DNA of 64,000 nt, taken from positions 1 to 64,000 of the forward strand of contig DATHOE010000046.1 of NCBI GenBank assembly GCA_035485275.1, given 5' to 3'. The notes under the pieces are model-generated. The model saw nothing but the letters and a program-made list of their open reading frames with translations. It did no database searches and was not told the DNA's origin. The position numbers and the translations under genes were made by a program. Below are positions 38,322 through 47,329 of this stretch, one piece after another. Within the stretch, counting starts at the first letter, position 1. Every line of letters starts with the position of its first letter. Source of the stretch: DAIDJD01 sp035485275. GTDB taxonomy: Bacteria; Oederibacteriota; JAJYGY01; DAIDJD01.

Positions 38322-39838
38322 GCCTTCCCTCCGCTCTCGGGTGCGGCGGCCCGGACGGGCTCGGCGGCGCGGGGGCGCATGTGCGGGAAGAGGATCACGT
38401 CGCGGATGGAGGCCGCGTCGGCCAGCAGCATGACCAGGCGGTCCACGCCCAGGCCCATGCCCCCCGCCGGAGGCATGCCGTGCAGGAGCGCGCGCACGAA
38501 GTCCTCGTCCATGCCGTGGGCCTCCTCGTCGCCGCCGGCGCGGGCCTTCAGCTGGTCCTCGAAACGGCGGTACTGGTCCAGGGGGTCGTTGAGCTCGGAG
38601 AAGCCGTTGGCGATCTCGCGCCCGGCGATGAAGAGCTCGAAGCGGTCGGCCAGGCCGGGGTCGTCGGCCTTGCGCTTCGCCAAGGGCGAGATCTCGATGG
38701 GGTAGTCGGTGATGAAGACGGGCGCGTGCAGCTTGGGCTCGGCCAGGGCGCCGAAGAGGGCCTCCAGGCGCTGGCCCGCGTTCAGGGCGCGCCGCGCGGC
38801 CGGGCTCAGGTCCGGAAGCAGCGCGGCCAAAGCCGCGTCGTCCAGGGCCGCGGGATCCGCCACCCCGCAGTCCGCCACGGCCTGGCGCATGGACAGGCGC
38901 TTGAAGGGCGGCGTCAGGTCCAGCTCCCGGCCCTGGTAGCTGAGCTTCAGGCCCACGCCGGCGGCCTGGGCCATGGCCGCGATCAGCCGCTCGGTCAGGT
39001 CCATCATGCGGGCGCCGTCGGCGTAGGCCTCGTAGACCTCCAGCATGGTGAATTCGGGGTTGTGGCGGGGGCTGAGGCCCTCGTTGCGGAAGTTGCGGTT
39101 GACCTCGAAGACCTTGTCGTAGCCGCCCACCAGCAGGCGCTTGAGGTAGAGCTCCGGGGCGATGCGCAGGAAGAGGTCCATGTCCAAGGCGTTGTGGTGC
39201 GTCACGAAGGGCCGCGCCGCCGCGCCGCCGGGCTGGACCTGCAGCATGGGGGTCTCCACCTCCATGAAGCCCAGGCCCCTGAGCTCCTCGCGCAGTTTGG
39301 CCACGGCCAGGCTGCGCTTCAGGAAGACCGCCCGGGTCTCCTCGTTGGCCATCAGGTCCAGGTAGCGCTGGCGGTACTTCAGCTCGGTCTCCTGGAGGCC
39401 CGACCACTTGTCCGGCGGGGCCAGCAGGGCCTTGGCCAGCAGGACGACGGAGGCGACCTCGACGGTCAGCTCGCCGGTGCGGGTCCTGAACACGGGGCCT
39501 TCCACGCCGATGATGTCGCCCAGGTCCAGGCGCTTGACCAGGCCCTGGAAGACTTCCTCGCCCAGGCGGTCCTGCTTGAAGTACACCTGCAGGCGGCCGT
39601 CGGCCCCGGACAGGTGGGCGAAGCCGGCCTTGCCCTGCATGCGCATGGCCGCCAGCCGGCCCGCCACCCGCACCACCGGGCCGTGCTCCACGAGCGGATT
39701 GTCCGCGAAGGCGGCCTGCACCTGGTCCAGGCTGTGGCTGCGGGCAAAGGATCCGCCGTAGGGCGCGAAACCCTTGGCCTCCAGCTCGTCGGCCTTGTGC
39801 TTGCGTTCAAGATAGTAGGGATCATTGAAGTCGATCAC
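38318..39838 (-). CDS. lysS: Lysyl-tRNA synthetase, class II
   Basis: Charges tRNA-Lys. 506 aa, standard length. N-terminal OB-fold (about 55-150), then the class II catalytic core with motif 2 FEVNRNFRNEG and motif 3 GMGLGVDRLVM. The start is GTG with AGAGG 8 nt upstream. First gene of lysS-lolC-lolD-ilvE-cyclase. lysS next to lolCD is a common order in other diderms. The C-terminus has an extra Ala/Pro-rich tail of about 20 residues. Confidence 0.96.
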   Translation of the reverse strand: MIDFNDPYYLERKHKADELEAKGFAPYGGSFARSHSLDQVQAAFADNPLVEHGPVVRVAGRLAAMRMQGKAGFAHLSGADGRLQVYFKQDRLGEEVFQGLVKRLDLGDIIGVEGPVFRTRTGELTVEVASVVLLAKALLAPPDKWSGLQETELKYRQRYLDLMANEETRAVFLKRSLAVAKLREELRGLGFMEVETPMLQVQPGGAAARPFVTHHNALDMDLFLRIAPELYLKRLLVGGYDKVFEVNRNFRNEGLSPRHNPEFTMLEVYEAYADGARMMDLTERLIAAMAQAAGVGLKLSYQGRELDLTPPFKRLSMRQAVADCGVADPAALDDAALAALLPDLSPAARRALNAGQRLEALFGALAEPKLHAPVFITDYPIEISPLAKRKADDPGLADRFELFIAGREIANGFSELNDPLDQYRRFEDQLKARAGGDEEAHGMDEDFVRALLHGMPPAGGMGLGVDRLVMLLADAASIRDVILFPHMRPRAAEPVRAAAPESGGKA

Positions 39839-39873
39839 TGTCCGGCACCTCTCTGCGTAGCCGCAAAGCGTTC

Positions 39874-39902
39874 ACGATACCATTGGATGCCCAAGGCGGC
39901 AA
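39874..39902 (-). promoter_or_regulatory. Promoter of the lysS-lolCD-ilvE-cyclase operon
   Basis: TTGCCG (39897-39902), 17 bp, TATCGT (39874-39879) on the minus strand, in the 91-bp gap after the GGDEF gene. The leader is about 29 nt. Confidence 0.5.
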
Positions 39903-39929
39903 AGCGCAAAGCTGGGCCTTCAGGGGGCT

Positions 39930-42086
39930 TCAAACGTCCTTGAAGCTGCACACCCGGTTGCGTCCGGCGTGCTTGGCCCGGTAGAGGGCCTCGTCGGCCA
40001 CATGGATCAGGTCGCGCTGTTCGCGCGCGGCCGCGGGGAAGGTGGAGATGCCTATGGAAAGGGTGATGCCCTGGCTCTGCTCGGCGTTGCCGCCGCTCAA
40101 GTTGGCCGCGCAGGAGGCCCGCAGGCGCTCCATCACCTGGCGTGCCTCCACCACGTCGCAGTCCGGCAGGATGGTCACGAATTCCTCGCCGCCGTAGCGG
40201 CAGACGATGTCCCGGTCCGAGCGCACGCCTTCCTTCAGCAATGCCGCCACCTTGCGCAGGACCGCGTCGCCCTCCTGGTGCCCGAAGTTGTCGTTGAACT
40301 TCTTGAAAAAATCGATGTCCGTCAGCCCCAGGGACAGGGGCCGCCCCGTGCGCAGGGCCTGCTCCAGCTCCAGGGCCAGGCGCTCCTGGAAGTAGCGGTG
40401 GTTGTACAGGCCGGTCAGGCCGTCGGTGGTGGCGAGGCGCCGGTGCAGGGAGTAGAGGCGCGTGTTCTCGAGCGTGTGCGCGGCCTGGGTGGCGAAGATG
40501 TAGGCGGCGTCGCGCTCCTCCTCGCTGAAGGGCTCGCCGGCCCGGTCCAGCTTCAGGACCCCGCACAGGCGCCCGCCCTGGCGCAGGGGGGCCAGGAGGA
40601 AGTGCCCGGGCGATCCCGCCAGGCCCTCCAGCAGGACCGCCGGCGCCTGGGCGCCCGCCACGCTGTTGAAGAGCACGGCCCCGTCCGCCTGCTGCAGGGT
40701 GGCGGCCAGGGCCCCGGCCCGGTCCAGGGACAGGGCCCGCGGCGCGTCGCGGCGGTAGCCGTCCGAGGCCAGGCGCTCCAGCGCGGCGTTCTCCTCCTCG
40801 CGCATCCCCAAGGCCCAGGAGTCGCAGGGCACCAGGCTGCGCAGGAGCCCTCCGAAGCGCGCCAGCAGGTCCTCGCGTTCCAGGCCCATGGACAGCTCCT
40901 TGGCCGCGGCATAGAGCTTCTGGGTGCGCCCGCCCTGGGCCTGCAGGCGGTCGATGTGGTCCGCGGCCTGGGCCTGGCGTATCAGCAGGCGGCTCAGCCC
41001 GTCCAGCGCGTGGATCTCGTCCGCGCCGAAGCTCTCCTGGGCCAGCTTGTCGCAGGCCAGCAGGCCCACCAAACGGCCCTCGTTCTCCAGGACCAGCACC
41101 CTCAGGATGCCGGCTAGGTAGGGCGGCTCGGCATAGGGCAGCACCGCGGCGGCCGCGGGCGAGAGGGGCTCGATGTTCAGGAACTTGTGCTCGCGGTGCT
41201 CGCGCAGGGCCAGGCCCAGCAGCCCCTCGCCCGGCTCCACCCGCGCCTCCTGGACCGGCTTGCCCTGCCGGATGCGCGCGTAGCGCAGGGCCACGCCTTT
41301 TTCGTCGCCCAGCCAGAGGCTCAGGGCGTTCCAGGCGGGATGGGCGTGGAAGGCCAGCTCCAGGGACGCGATCAGGTCCTGGTTCAGCACCGCCGCCACG
41401 TCCGACAGGCCGAGGGCGAGCTCCGGCAGGGGCAACAAGGACGGCGAGGGGGGCGGGGCGCCCGACGCGGAGCTCGGGGCCGGGCGCGGCCGCGGCTCCT
41501 CCATGGGGCCCGGAAGGCCGGCCCTCTCGGCCGCGGCCGGGCGGGGATCCCGGCTCAGGAGGCCCATTCCCAGGCCCAGGGCGGGCAGCAGCAGGGCCAG
41601 TCCGCGCGGCCACCACTCCCCTGCCGCGGCCACGCCGCCGTCCCCGCCGTGCGCCTGCATCCACAAGGGAAAGGCTTCCAGGACCGTGGCCACGCCCGTG
41701 AGGGCCGCGGCGTTGAAGGCGTCCGCGTTGCGCGCCAGCACCAGGGCCAGGAGGGGATAGGCGCTCCACAGCGGCGAGGCGAGCCCCCCGCTGATCTGGA
41801 CGCAGAGGTGCAGGTCCGCGAAAAGGATCCAGGGCGCGACGGCCGAACGCAGGGCGGGGGCGGCTTTGCCGCGTTCCAGGCTGAGGCCATAAAAGGCCAG
41901 GGGCCCGAGGGCCAGGACGGCCAAAGCCAGGGCCAGCCCGCCCGAGGAAAAATCAAGGCGCTCCCCCAGGCGCGAGAGCCAGCCCATGAGGCTGGCCAGG
42001 CACAAGCCCAGCACCAGGGCGCAGCCGGCCAAAGGCGCGATCCAGGGGTGTTCGCGGGGGGCGAGAGGGGCTTCGGCGCTCGTCAT
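39930..42086 (-). CDS. Membrane diguanylate cyclase with two GAF-like domains
   Basis: 718 aa. Residues about 15-180 hold six or so membrane helices; a Pro-rich linker follows (about 185-215); two GAF-like domains lie at about 215-370 and 395-545; the GGDEF domain covers about 555-718. The active-site loop is RYGGEEF, the catalytic form, and TDIDFFKKFNDNFGHQEGD is intact, so it should make c-di-GMP. The inhibitory I-site RxxD is not in place: the residue three before the Asp is Ser. It is the last gene of the haem/cytochrome block, 21 nt after hemD. The input signal is unknown. Confidence 0.9.
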   Translation of the reverse strand: MTSAEAPLAPREHPWIAPLAGCALVLGLCLASLMGWLSRLGERLDFSSGGLALALAVLALGPLAFYGLSLERGKAAPALRSAVAPWILFADLHLCVQISGGLASPLWSAYPLLALVLARNADAFNAAALTGVATVLEAFPLWMQAHGGDGGVAAAGEWWPRGLALLLPALGLGMGLLSRDPRPAAAERAGLPGPMEEPRPRPAPSSASGAPPPSPSLLPLPELALGLSDVAAVLNQDLIASLELAFHAHPAWNALSLWLGDEKGVALRYARIRQGKPVQEARVEPGEGLLGLALREHREHKFLNIEPLSPAAAAVLPYAEPPYLAGILRVLVLENEGRLVGLLACDKLAQESFGADEIHALDGLSRLLIRQAQAADHIDRLQAQGGRTQKLYAAAKELSMGLEREDLLARFGGLLRSLVPCDSWALGMREEENAALERLASDGYRRDAPRALSLDRAGALAATLQQADGAVLFNSVAGAQAPAVLLEGLAGSPGHFLLAPLRQGGRLCGVLKLDRAGEPFSEEERDAAYIFATQAAHTLENTRLYSLHRRLATTDGLTGLYNHRYFQERLALELEQALRTGRPLSLGLTDIDFFKKFNDNFGHQEGDAVLRKVAALLKEGVRSDRDIVCRYGGEEFVTILPDCDVVEARQVMERLRASCAANLSGGNAEQSQGITLSIGISTFPAAAREQRDLIHVADEALYRAKHAGRNRVCSFKDV

Positions 42087-42107
42087 TGCAAGGGCTCCAA
42101 AGGGCCT

Positions 42108-43670
42108 TTAGGGGAGCGGGGCTTTCCTTCCGTCGACGCCAAGCAAAGCTTCGATCAGGGAGGCGATCAGCGCCTGGGGCGCCTCCAGCGCCACGCTGAT
42201 GCCGGCCTCTTCCGCGGCCTTGCGGGTGATCGGGCCCAGGCAGAGCCCGCGCACCTTCGGGGCCAGGGCCCGCCAGCGCGAGGGGCTGAAGAGGCCGCGG
42301 AACTGCTCCACGGTGCCGGAGCTGGTGAAGGTGACGCCGTCCACCCGGCCGCTTTGGATGGCCTCGGCCAGGCCGTCCTTGGGCCGCGCGCCGATGGGGG
42401 CGCTGCGGTAGAGGGCCAGGTCCACGCAGGGGACGCGCAGGCGCCGCAGGCCCTCGGGGAGCACGGGGCGGCCCGCCTCGGCCCGCGCCAGCAGCACCCC
42501 GCGCCGGCGTCCGGAACGGGCCAGGCGCGGCGTGAGATCCTTCAGGAGGTGCTCCGCGTCGTAGTCCGCGGGCACCAGGTCGGCCTTCAGGCCCCGCGCG
42601 GCCAGGGCCTCTGCCGTGCTCCGGCCCACCGCGGCGATGCGGCAGCCCCGCAGGGCCCGCGCGTCGAGCCCGGCCTCGAAGAGCCGCGCGAAGAAGTGCT
42701 CCACGCCGTTGACGCTGGTCAGGACCAGCCAATCCATCGCGTCGATCGCGGACAAGGCCTTGCGCATGGCCTTGTCCAGGGGCAGGGCCTCGATGCGCAG
42801 GGCCGGCACCTCCCAGACCTCGGCGCCCAGGGCCCGCAGATCCGCGCTCAGGCGGCTGGCCTGCTCCCGGGCGCGCGTGACGATGTAGCGGCGGCCGAAG
42901 AGGGGCCGCGACTCGAACCAGGCCAGCCTTTGCCGCAAGGCCGCCACCGGCCCGACCAGGAGCAGGCCGGGAGCGCCGAAGCCGCCGCCGCGCATGTCCT
43001 CCGCCAGGCGCCCCAGGGTCGTCAGCAGGACCCTCTGCTCCGGCAGGGTGCCGTTCATGACGCAGGCCGCGGGCGTGGAGGCGGGCTTGCCGTAGCGCAC
43101 CAGGGCCCTGGCCACGCGGTCCACGGACTGGGTGGCCATGAAAAATGCCAGGGTGGCGTCCAATTTGGCCAGCGCCTTCAGGGTCGCGGGCCTCAGGGGC
43201 TTCCCGCTGCGCTCCTGTCCCGTGGCGAAGACCACGGCCGAAGCCAGGCCGCGGTGGGTCACGGGGATGCCGGCATAGGCCGGGGCGGCGATGCCGCTGC
43301 TGACGCCGGGGACCACCTCGAAGGGCACGCCCGCGTCCGCCAGGGCCAGGGCCTCCTCGCCGCCGCGGCCGAAGACGAAGGGATCGCCGCCCTTGAGCCG
43401 CACCACGCGCTTGCCCTGGCGGCCCAGGCGCACCAGCAGGGCGTTGGTCTCGTCCTGGCCCAGGACATGCGCCCCGGCGCGCTTGCCTGCGTTGATGCGC
43501 CGGGCCGTGGGTGGCGCCAGGGCCAGCAGTTCCGGGTTGGCCAGGAGGTCGTAGACGAGCACCTCGGCCTGGCCGAGGACTTCCCTGCCCCGCAGAGTGA
43601 GGAGCCCGGGGTCGCCGGGGCCCGCGCCCACCAGGAATACTTTGCCCTTGGCCGCGGCCGCCCTGCTCAT
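42108..43670 (-). CDS. Fused uroporphyrinogen-III C-methyltransferase / uroporphyrinogen-III synthase
   Basis: 520 aa joining two enzymes. Residues about 1-245 are CobA/SUMT, which methylates uroporphyrinogen III twice with SAM to precorrin-2 (GAGPGDPGLLTLRG, KGGDPFVFGRGGEE, VPGVSSGIAAPAYAGIPVTHR as a region). Residues about 262-520 are HemD, which closes the tetrapyrrole ring with inversion of ring D (VTRAREQASRL, VLTSVNGV, FTSSGTVEQF). Such CobA-HemD fusions occur in firmicutes, deltaproteobacteria and some other phyla. ATGA overlap with hemC. Together with the CysG-N gene in the same operon, this gives the path to sirohydrochlorin. Confidence 0.94.
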   Translation of the reverse strand: MSRAAAAKGKVFLVGAGPGDPGLLTLRGREVLGQAEVLVYDLLANPELLALAPPTARRINAGKRAGAHVLGQDETNALLVRLGRQGKRVVRLKGGDPFVFGRGGEEALALADAGVPFEVVPGVSSGIAAPAYAGIPVTHRGLASAVVFATGQERSGKPLRPATLKALAKLDATLAFFMATQSVDRVARALVRYGKPASTPAACVMNGTLPEQRVLLTTLGRLAEDMRGGGFGAPGLLLVGPVAALRQRLAWFESRPLFGRRYIVTRAREQASRLSADLRALGAEVWEVPALRIEALPLDKAMRKALSAIDAMDWLVLTSVNGVEHFFARLFEAGLDARALRGCRIAAVGRSTAEALAARGLKADLVPADYDAEHLLKDLTPRLARSGRRRGVLLARAEAGRPVLPEGLRRLRVPCVDLALYRSAPIGARPKDGLAEAIQSGRVDGVTFTSSGTVEQFRGLFSPSRWRALAPKVRGLCLGPITRKAAEEAGISVALEAPQALIASLIEALLGVDGRKAPLP

Positions 43671-44554
43671 AGGCCCGCCGCCAGCACTTCGTCCGCCAAA
43701 GCCAGGCCCAGGCCGCGGGCCTGGACGAGCTCGCCGTCCATGCGCGTGCGCAGGGGCCGCCCGGGCTTGATGGCCACGAAGACATCCAGGGACAGCCCTT
43801 GGCCATCTCCGCGGGCGAGCGCCCCCACGGGCGCCATGCAGCCGGACTGCAGGCGCTCCAAAAAGGCGCGTTCGCAGACGGCTTCGGCCTCGGCGCGCGG
43901 GTCGTTGAAGGCCGCGCACAGGCCGCGGGCCTCGCCCTGGGCCAGGGTCTCCAGGGCGATGAAGCCCTGCCCCGGAGCGGGCAGCATCTCCGCTTCCGTG
44001 AAGATGTGGCGGGCCTGCGCCGCCAGGCCCAGGCGTTTGAGCCCGGCCAGGGCCAGCACGGCGCCGTCCACTTCCTTGGCCGCGATCTTTTTCAGGCGGG
44101 TGTCCACGTTGCCGCGCAATTCCGCGAAGCGCAGGCCGCGGTGGCGCAGGGCCAGCTGGGCACGGCGGCGCGGGCTGCCGGTCCCGACCAGGGCGCCGTC
44201 GGCCAGGTCCCAGGGCAGGGCCGCGCCGGAGCTGAGCCAGGCGTCGCGCCAGTCCTCCCGGGTCCCGACCGCGGCCAGGACCAGGCCTTCGGCCAAGCTG
44301 CTGGGAAGGTCCTTCAGGCTGTGGACGGCCAAATCGGCCTCCCCCTTGAGCAGGGCCTCCTCCAGGACGCGGGTGAACAAGCCCTGGCCGCCGGCCTGGG
44401 ACAGGGGCGCGTCCTGGCGCCGGTCCCCCTCGCTCTTGAGCACGACCAGTTCCACGGCCAGGCCCGGATGCGCGGCCTCCAGCGCCGCGGCCGCGCTGCG
44501 CGACTGCACCAGGGCCAGGGCCGAGCCCCGCGTGGCCAGGCGCAGGCGCTTCAC
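43667..44554 (-). CDS. hemC: Porphobilinogen deaminase
   Basis: Polymerises four porphobilinogens to hydroxymethylbilane. 295 aa. The dipyrromethane cofactor Cys238 (ERLQSGCMAPVGA) and catalytic Asp82 (AVHSLKDLPS) are present. The start is GTG in GTGA overlap with hemA. The product feeds directly to the HemD half of the downstream fusion protein. Confidence 0.96.
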   Translation of the reverse strand: MKRLRLATRGSALALVQSRSAAAALEAAHPGLAVELVVLKSEGDRRQDAPLSQAGGQGLFTRVLEEALLKGEADLAVHSLKDLPSSLAEGLVLAAVGTREDWRDAWLSSGAALPWDLADGALVGTGSPRRRAQLALRHRGLRFAELRGNVDTRLKKIAAKEVDGAVLALAGLKRLGLAAQARHIFTEAEMLPAPGQGFIALETLAQGEARGLCAAFNDPRAEAEAVCERAFLERLQSGCMAPVGALARGDGQGLSLDVFVAIKPGRPLRTRMDGELVQARGLGLALADEVLAAGL

Positions 44555-45822
44555 TGGTTCTTCTCCGGATCCAGGCCGAAGAGCTCCTCAGCCCCGCGCA
44601 CCAGGGCCGCGGAGCCCTCGCCGCCGGCCTGGGCCTTCAGCCGGCTCAAGGGCGCGTGCAGGAGCTTGTTCATCATGGCCTTGGTCAGGGCCTCCACCTT
44701 TTGCCGGTCCTCGGGGCTGAGGTGGGCCAGCTTCGCGGAGGCGCGGGCCAGCTCCGCCTCGCGCACCGCCTCGAAATGGGCGCTGAGGCGGCCGAGGGTG
44801 GGCGCCACGCGGGACACGGCCATCCAGTCGTTGATGGCGCCGAGGCTGCGCTTGAGCAGGGCTTCGGCTTCGCGGCTGGCGGTCTCGCGCCGGCCGCGGT
44901 GCTCCGCCGCCAGGGCGTCCAGGTCGTCGAGGTTGTAGAGGTAGACGTGCTCCAGGGCGCCGACCGCGGGCTCGATGTTGCGCGGCACGCTGATGTCGAT
45001 GAAGAGCTGGGGCTGCTGGTGGCGCGCCTGCTGGGCCGCGCGGGCCGCGTCGACGCGGACCAGGGCCTGGGGCGCGCCGGTGGAGCACACCAGCACGTCC
45101 GCCTCTGCCAGGGCGGCGTCGAGCCGCTCCAGGCCCAGGGCGCGTCCCTTGTAGCGGTTGGCCAGGGCGCGGGCCTTGGGGTACGAGCGGTTGCAGAAGA
45201 TCAGGCGGTCCGCGCCCGCGGAGAACAGGTGTTCGGCCGTCAGCTCCGCCATCTCGCCGCCGCCCAGCACCAGCACCGCGCGCCCCTTGAGGTCCCCGAA
45301 GAGGCGTTCGGCCACCTGGGCCGCCACGCTGGGCACGCTGGCCGGGTGGCGCCCGATCTCGGTGGAGTTGCGCACCTCCTTGGCCGCGGCGAAGACCCTC
45401 TGGAACACGCCGTGGAAGAGCGGCCCCACGCAGCCCGCCCGCACCGCGGTCTCATAGGCTTCCTTCACCTGGCCCAGGATCTGGGCCTCCCCCAGCACCA
45501 TGGAGTCGAGGCTCGCGCTCACGCGCAGGAGGTGCCACAGCATGTCCTGGTCGTGGGCGCCGTAGAGGGCCTTGCGCACCTGGGCCTGGCGGCCCGGGGC
45601 CAGGCCCTCGAAAAAGGCCCGCATGCGCGCCGCGGCGGACTGGGCGTCCGGCGCCACGGCGTAGGCCTCCACCCGGTTGCAGGTGCTCAGCAGGACCACT
45701 TCCTCCAGGCCGGAGCCCTTGAGGAGCCCGAAGGCCTGGTCCATGCGCCCGTCCAGGGCCAGGGCTTCGCGCAGTTCGAGCCCGGCGCTGCGGTGGGAGA
45801 CGCCCGCCATCAGGAGGGCCAT
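44551..45822 (-). CDS. hemA: Glutamyl-tRNA reductase
   Basis: First step of the C5 tetrapyrrole pathway, using Glu-tRNA and NADPH. 423 aa. The nucleophile Cys48 is in LLSTCNRVEAYA; the NADPH domain shows VLGGGEMAE; the C-terminal dimerisation helix bundle follows. I chose the ATG that shares one base with the upstream stop (TGATG); the longer frame upstream is a shadow. hemL and hemB are not in the window. The window's tRNA-Glu could supply its substrate. Confidence 0.96.
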   Translation of the reverse strand: MALLMAGVSHRSAGLELREALALDGRMDQAFGLLKGSGLEEVVLLSTCNRVEAYAVAPDAQSAAARMRAFFEGLAPGRQAQVRKALYGAHDQDMLWHLLRVSASLDSMVLGEAQILGQVKEAYETAVRAGCVGPLFHGVFQRVFAAAKEVRNSTEIGRHPASVPSVAAQVAERLFGDLKGRAVLVLGGGEMAELTAEHLFSAGADRLIFCNRSYPKARALANRYKGRALGLERLDAALAEADVLVCSTGAPQALVRVDAARAAQQARHQQPQLFIDISVPRNIEPAVGALEHVYLYNLDDLDALAAEHRGRRETASREAEALLKRSLGAINDWMAVSRVAPTLGRLSAHFEAVREAELARASAKLAHLSPEDRQKVEALTKAMMNKLLHAPLSRLKAQAGGEGSAALVRGAEELFGLDPEKNQ

Positions 45823-46667
45823 CAGGCGCCCCCCGGGCGCAGGAAGGCGTGCCCGCCGAAATAGAGGTCGACCAGGTAGACGCCGAAGAAGAGCGTCACG
45901 AAGAGCAGCACGCACAGCCAGGCGAAGCGCCGGCCTTTCATGGGGCCGCGCCAGCGGGCCGCGAGGCCCAGGGCGTAGGCCGCGGCCATGCCGAGGCTGA
46001 AGCCGATCTTGGGGTCCGCGGAGAACAAGGGGAGCCCCAGGCGCAGGCGCCAGACGAAGCCGGTGGCGACCGCCAGGCCCAGCGAGGCCAGGCCAGCGCC
46101 GGCGAGCCGGGCCAGCAGGGACTCCAGCTCGCCCAGGGGCGGCAGCTCATAGAACAGGGCGCCCATGCGCTTGGACTTCAGCTGCCCGTCCTGCACCAGG
46201 TAGGCGCCCGCCGCGCCCGCGGCCGCGGTGAACAGGGCGTAGCTGAGCATGGCCAGGGCCACGTGGGTGAGCAGCCAGGCGTCCCCCAGGCCCTGCATGG
46301 CCTGGTCCGCGGACTGCGCGAAGCGGAAGCCCATCAGCAGGGTGGCGGCGCTCAGGGGCGCCAGGAAGGCGCCCAGAAGCCCCAAGCGGTGGCGCCATTC
46401 CACCTCCACGACCAGGGCCGTGAGGGCCAGGCCCCAGGCCGATACGGCCTCAAATCCGTTGGTCAGGGGCAGGCGGCCCGCGTTCAGGGCCAGCAGGGCC
46501 GTGAAGACCAGGTGCGCGAGCAGGGAGGCCGCGAGGAAGGCGGTGGCCGCGAGCGCCAGGGAGCGCTTCGGCTTGAAGGCGTAGCTCAGGAAGAGGGCGA
46601 GCGCGGGCAGCTGCAGCCCGAAGGCCGCCTCATAGAGCCAGAAGAACGCGGGACGGATGTCGGTCAT
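45822..46667 (-). CDS. HemX/CcsA-like membrane protein (cytochrome c assembly family)
   Basis: 281 aa with about eight membrane helices. It belongs to the family that includes HemX, which lowers HemA level in Bacillus, and CcsA, a haem handler in System II. LPLTNGFEAVSAWGLALTA and LLTHVALAMLSYALFTAAA are the family blocks with conserved His. It lacks the tryptophan-rich WGWDPKE block seen in the true CcsA of this window, so it is more likely HemX. Overlaps cysG-N by 4 nt and hemA by 1 nt. Confidence 0.82.
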   Translation of the reverse strand: MTDIRPAFFWLYEAAFGLQLPALALFLSYAFKPKRSLALAATAFLAASLLAHLVFTALLALNAGRLPLTNGFEAVSAWGLALTALVVEVEWRHRLGLLGAFLAPLSAATLLMGFRFAQSADQAMQGLGDAWLLTHVALAMLSYALFTAAAGAAGAYLVQDGQLKSKRMGALFYELPPLGELESLLARLAGAGLASLGLAVATGFVWRLRLGLPLFSADPKIGFSLGMAAAYALGLAARWRGPMKGRRFAWLCVLLFVTLFFGVYLVDLYFGGHAFLRPGGA

Positions 46668-47305
46668 GGTTTCAACAGGGCTTGGAGGCCGCGGCGGCCG
46701 GCCGGGCTCCGGCGGGCCAGCACGCGGGACAGGACTTCTGGGACGATCAGGCGCCGCAGGAGGCGGGCCTTGAATTGCGGGTCGGACTTCATGGCGGGAC
46801 GGAGGGCCTCCAATCGGCGGAGGAACCAGGCCAGGTCCGAAGCCCGCAACAGGGATTCAAAATGGGAGCGCAAAGCCTTGGCCATGGCGGGGCTGGCGCC
46901 CCCGGTGCTCAAGGTCATCCGCAGGCCCCCGGCGCGGGCCACGGCGGGCACCCGCAGGTCGCCCTGCTCGGGCCGGGAGGACTGGCAGACCCAGACGCCC
47001 GCGGCGCGGGCCCGGCGCGCGGCCAGGCTGTTCACCGTTTCGTCGTCGGAACAGCAGAACAGCAGGCGGCAGCCCTTCAGGTCGCGGGGCTCGAATCCGC
47101 GCCGCAGGATCCTCACCCAGGGCCGCGGACGGGCCCAGGCCCTCAGCGCGGGCGAAACCTCAGGGGCCACGACGAGAGCGCGGCCCAGGCCCTTGGGCAG
47201 GCCCTTGAGCTTGCGCAGGGCCACGGCCCCGGCGCCCAGCACCACCACCTGGGACCCGCTGAGGTCCAGGGTGGCCGGGTAGAGGGCGGGCGGTGCAGCG
47301 CGCAT
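46664..47305 (-). CDS. Precorrin-2 dehydrogenase (CysG N-terminal / Met8-like)
   Basis: 213 aa. The N-terminal Rossmann domain begins YPATLDLSGSQVVVLGAGAVALRKLKG (region 9-35) and oxidises precorrin-2 to sirohydrochlorin with NAD+. STGGASPAMAKALR, near residue 133, is the second signature block. It lacks the SUMT domain of enterobacterial CysG, which is supplied by the fused gene downstream. Ferrochelation may also be done by this protein or by a separate chelatase. Its presence shows that this lineage makes sirohaem or a derived haem. Confidence 0.9.
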   Translation of the reverse strand: MRAAPPALYPATLDLSGSQVVVLGAGAVALRKLKGLPKGLGRALVVAPEVSPALRAWARPRPWVRILRRGFEPRDLKGCRLLFCCSDDETVNSLAARRARAAGVWVCQSSRPEQGDLRVPAVARAGGLRMTLSTGGASPAMAKALRSHFESLLRASDLAWFLRRLEALRPAMKSDPQFKARLLRRLIVPEVLSRVLARRSPAGRRGLQALLKP

Positions 47306-47329
47306 GGCTTCCCTTTCAGAGACTATCGA

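Noticed and set aside
41187..44720. 1177-codon plus-strand open frame opposite the hem genes
   Set aside because: It spans several confident minus-strand genes (hemC, cobA-hemD, the start of the GGDEF gene) and reads as low-complexity Arg/Gly/Gln, typical of antisense in GC-rich DNA.
45823..45915. N-terminal extension of HemA by 31 residues
   Set aside because: The extension is Arg/Leu/Pro-rich and lies fully within the upstream membrane-protein gene; the coupled ATG at 45822 gives the normal HemA start.
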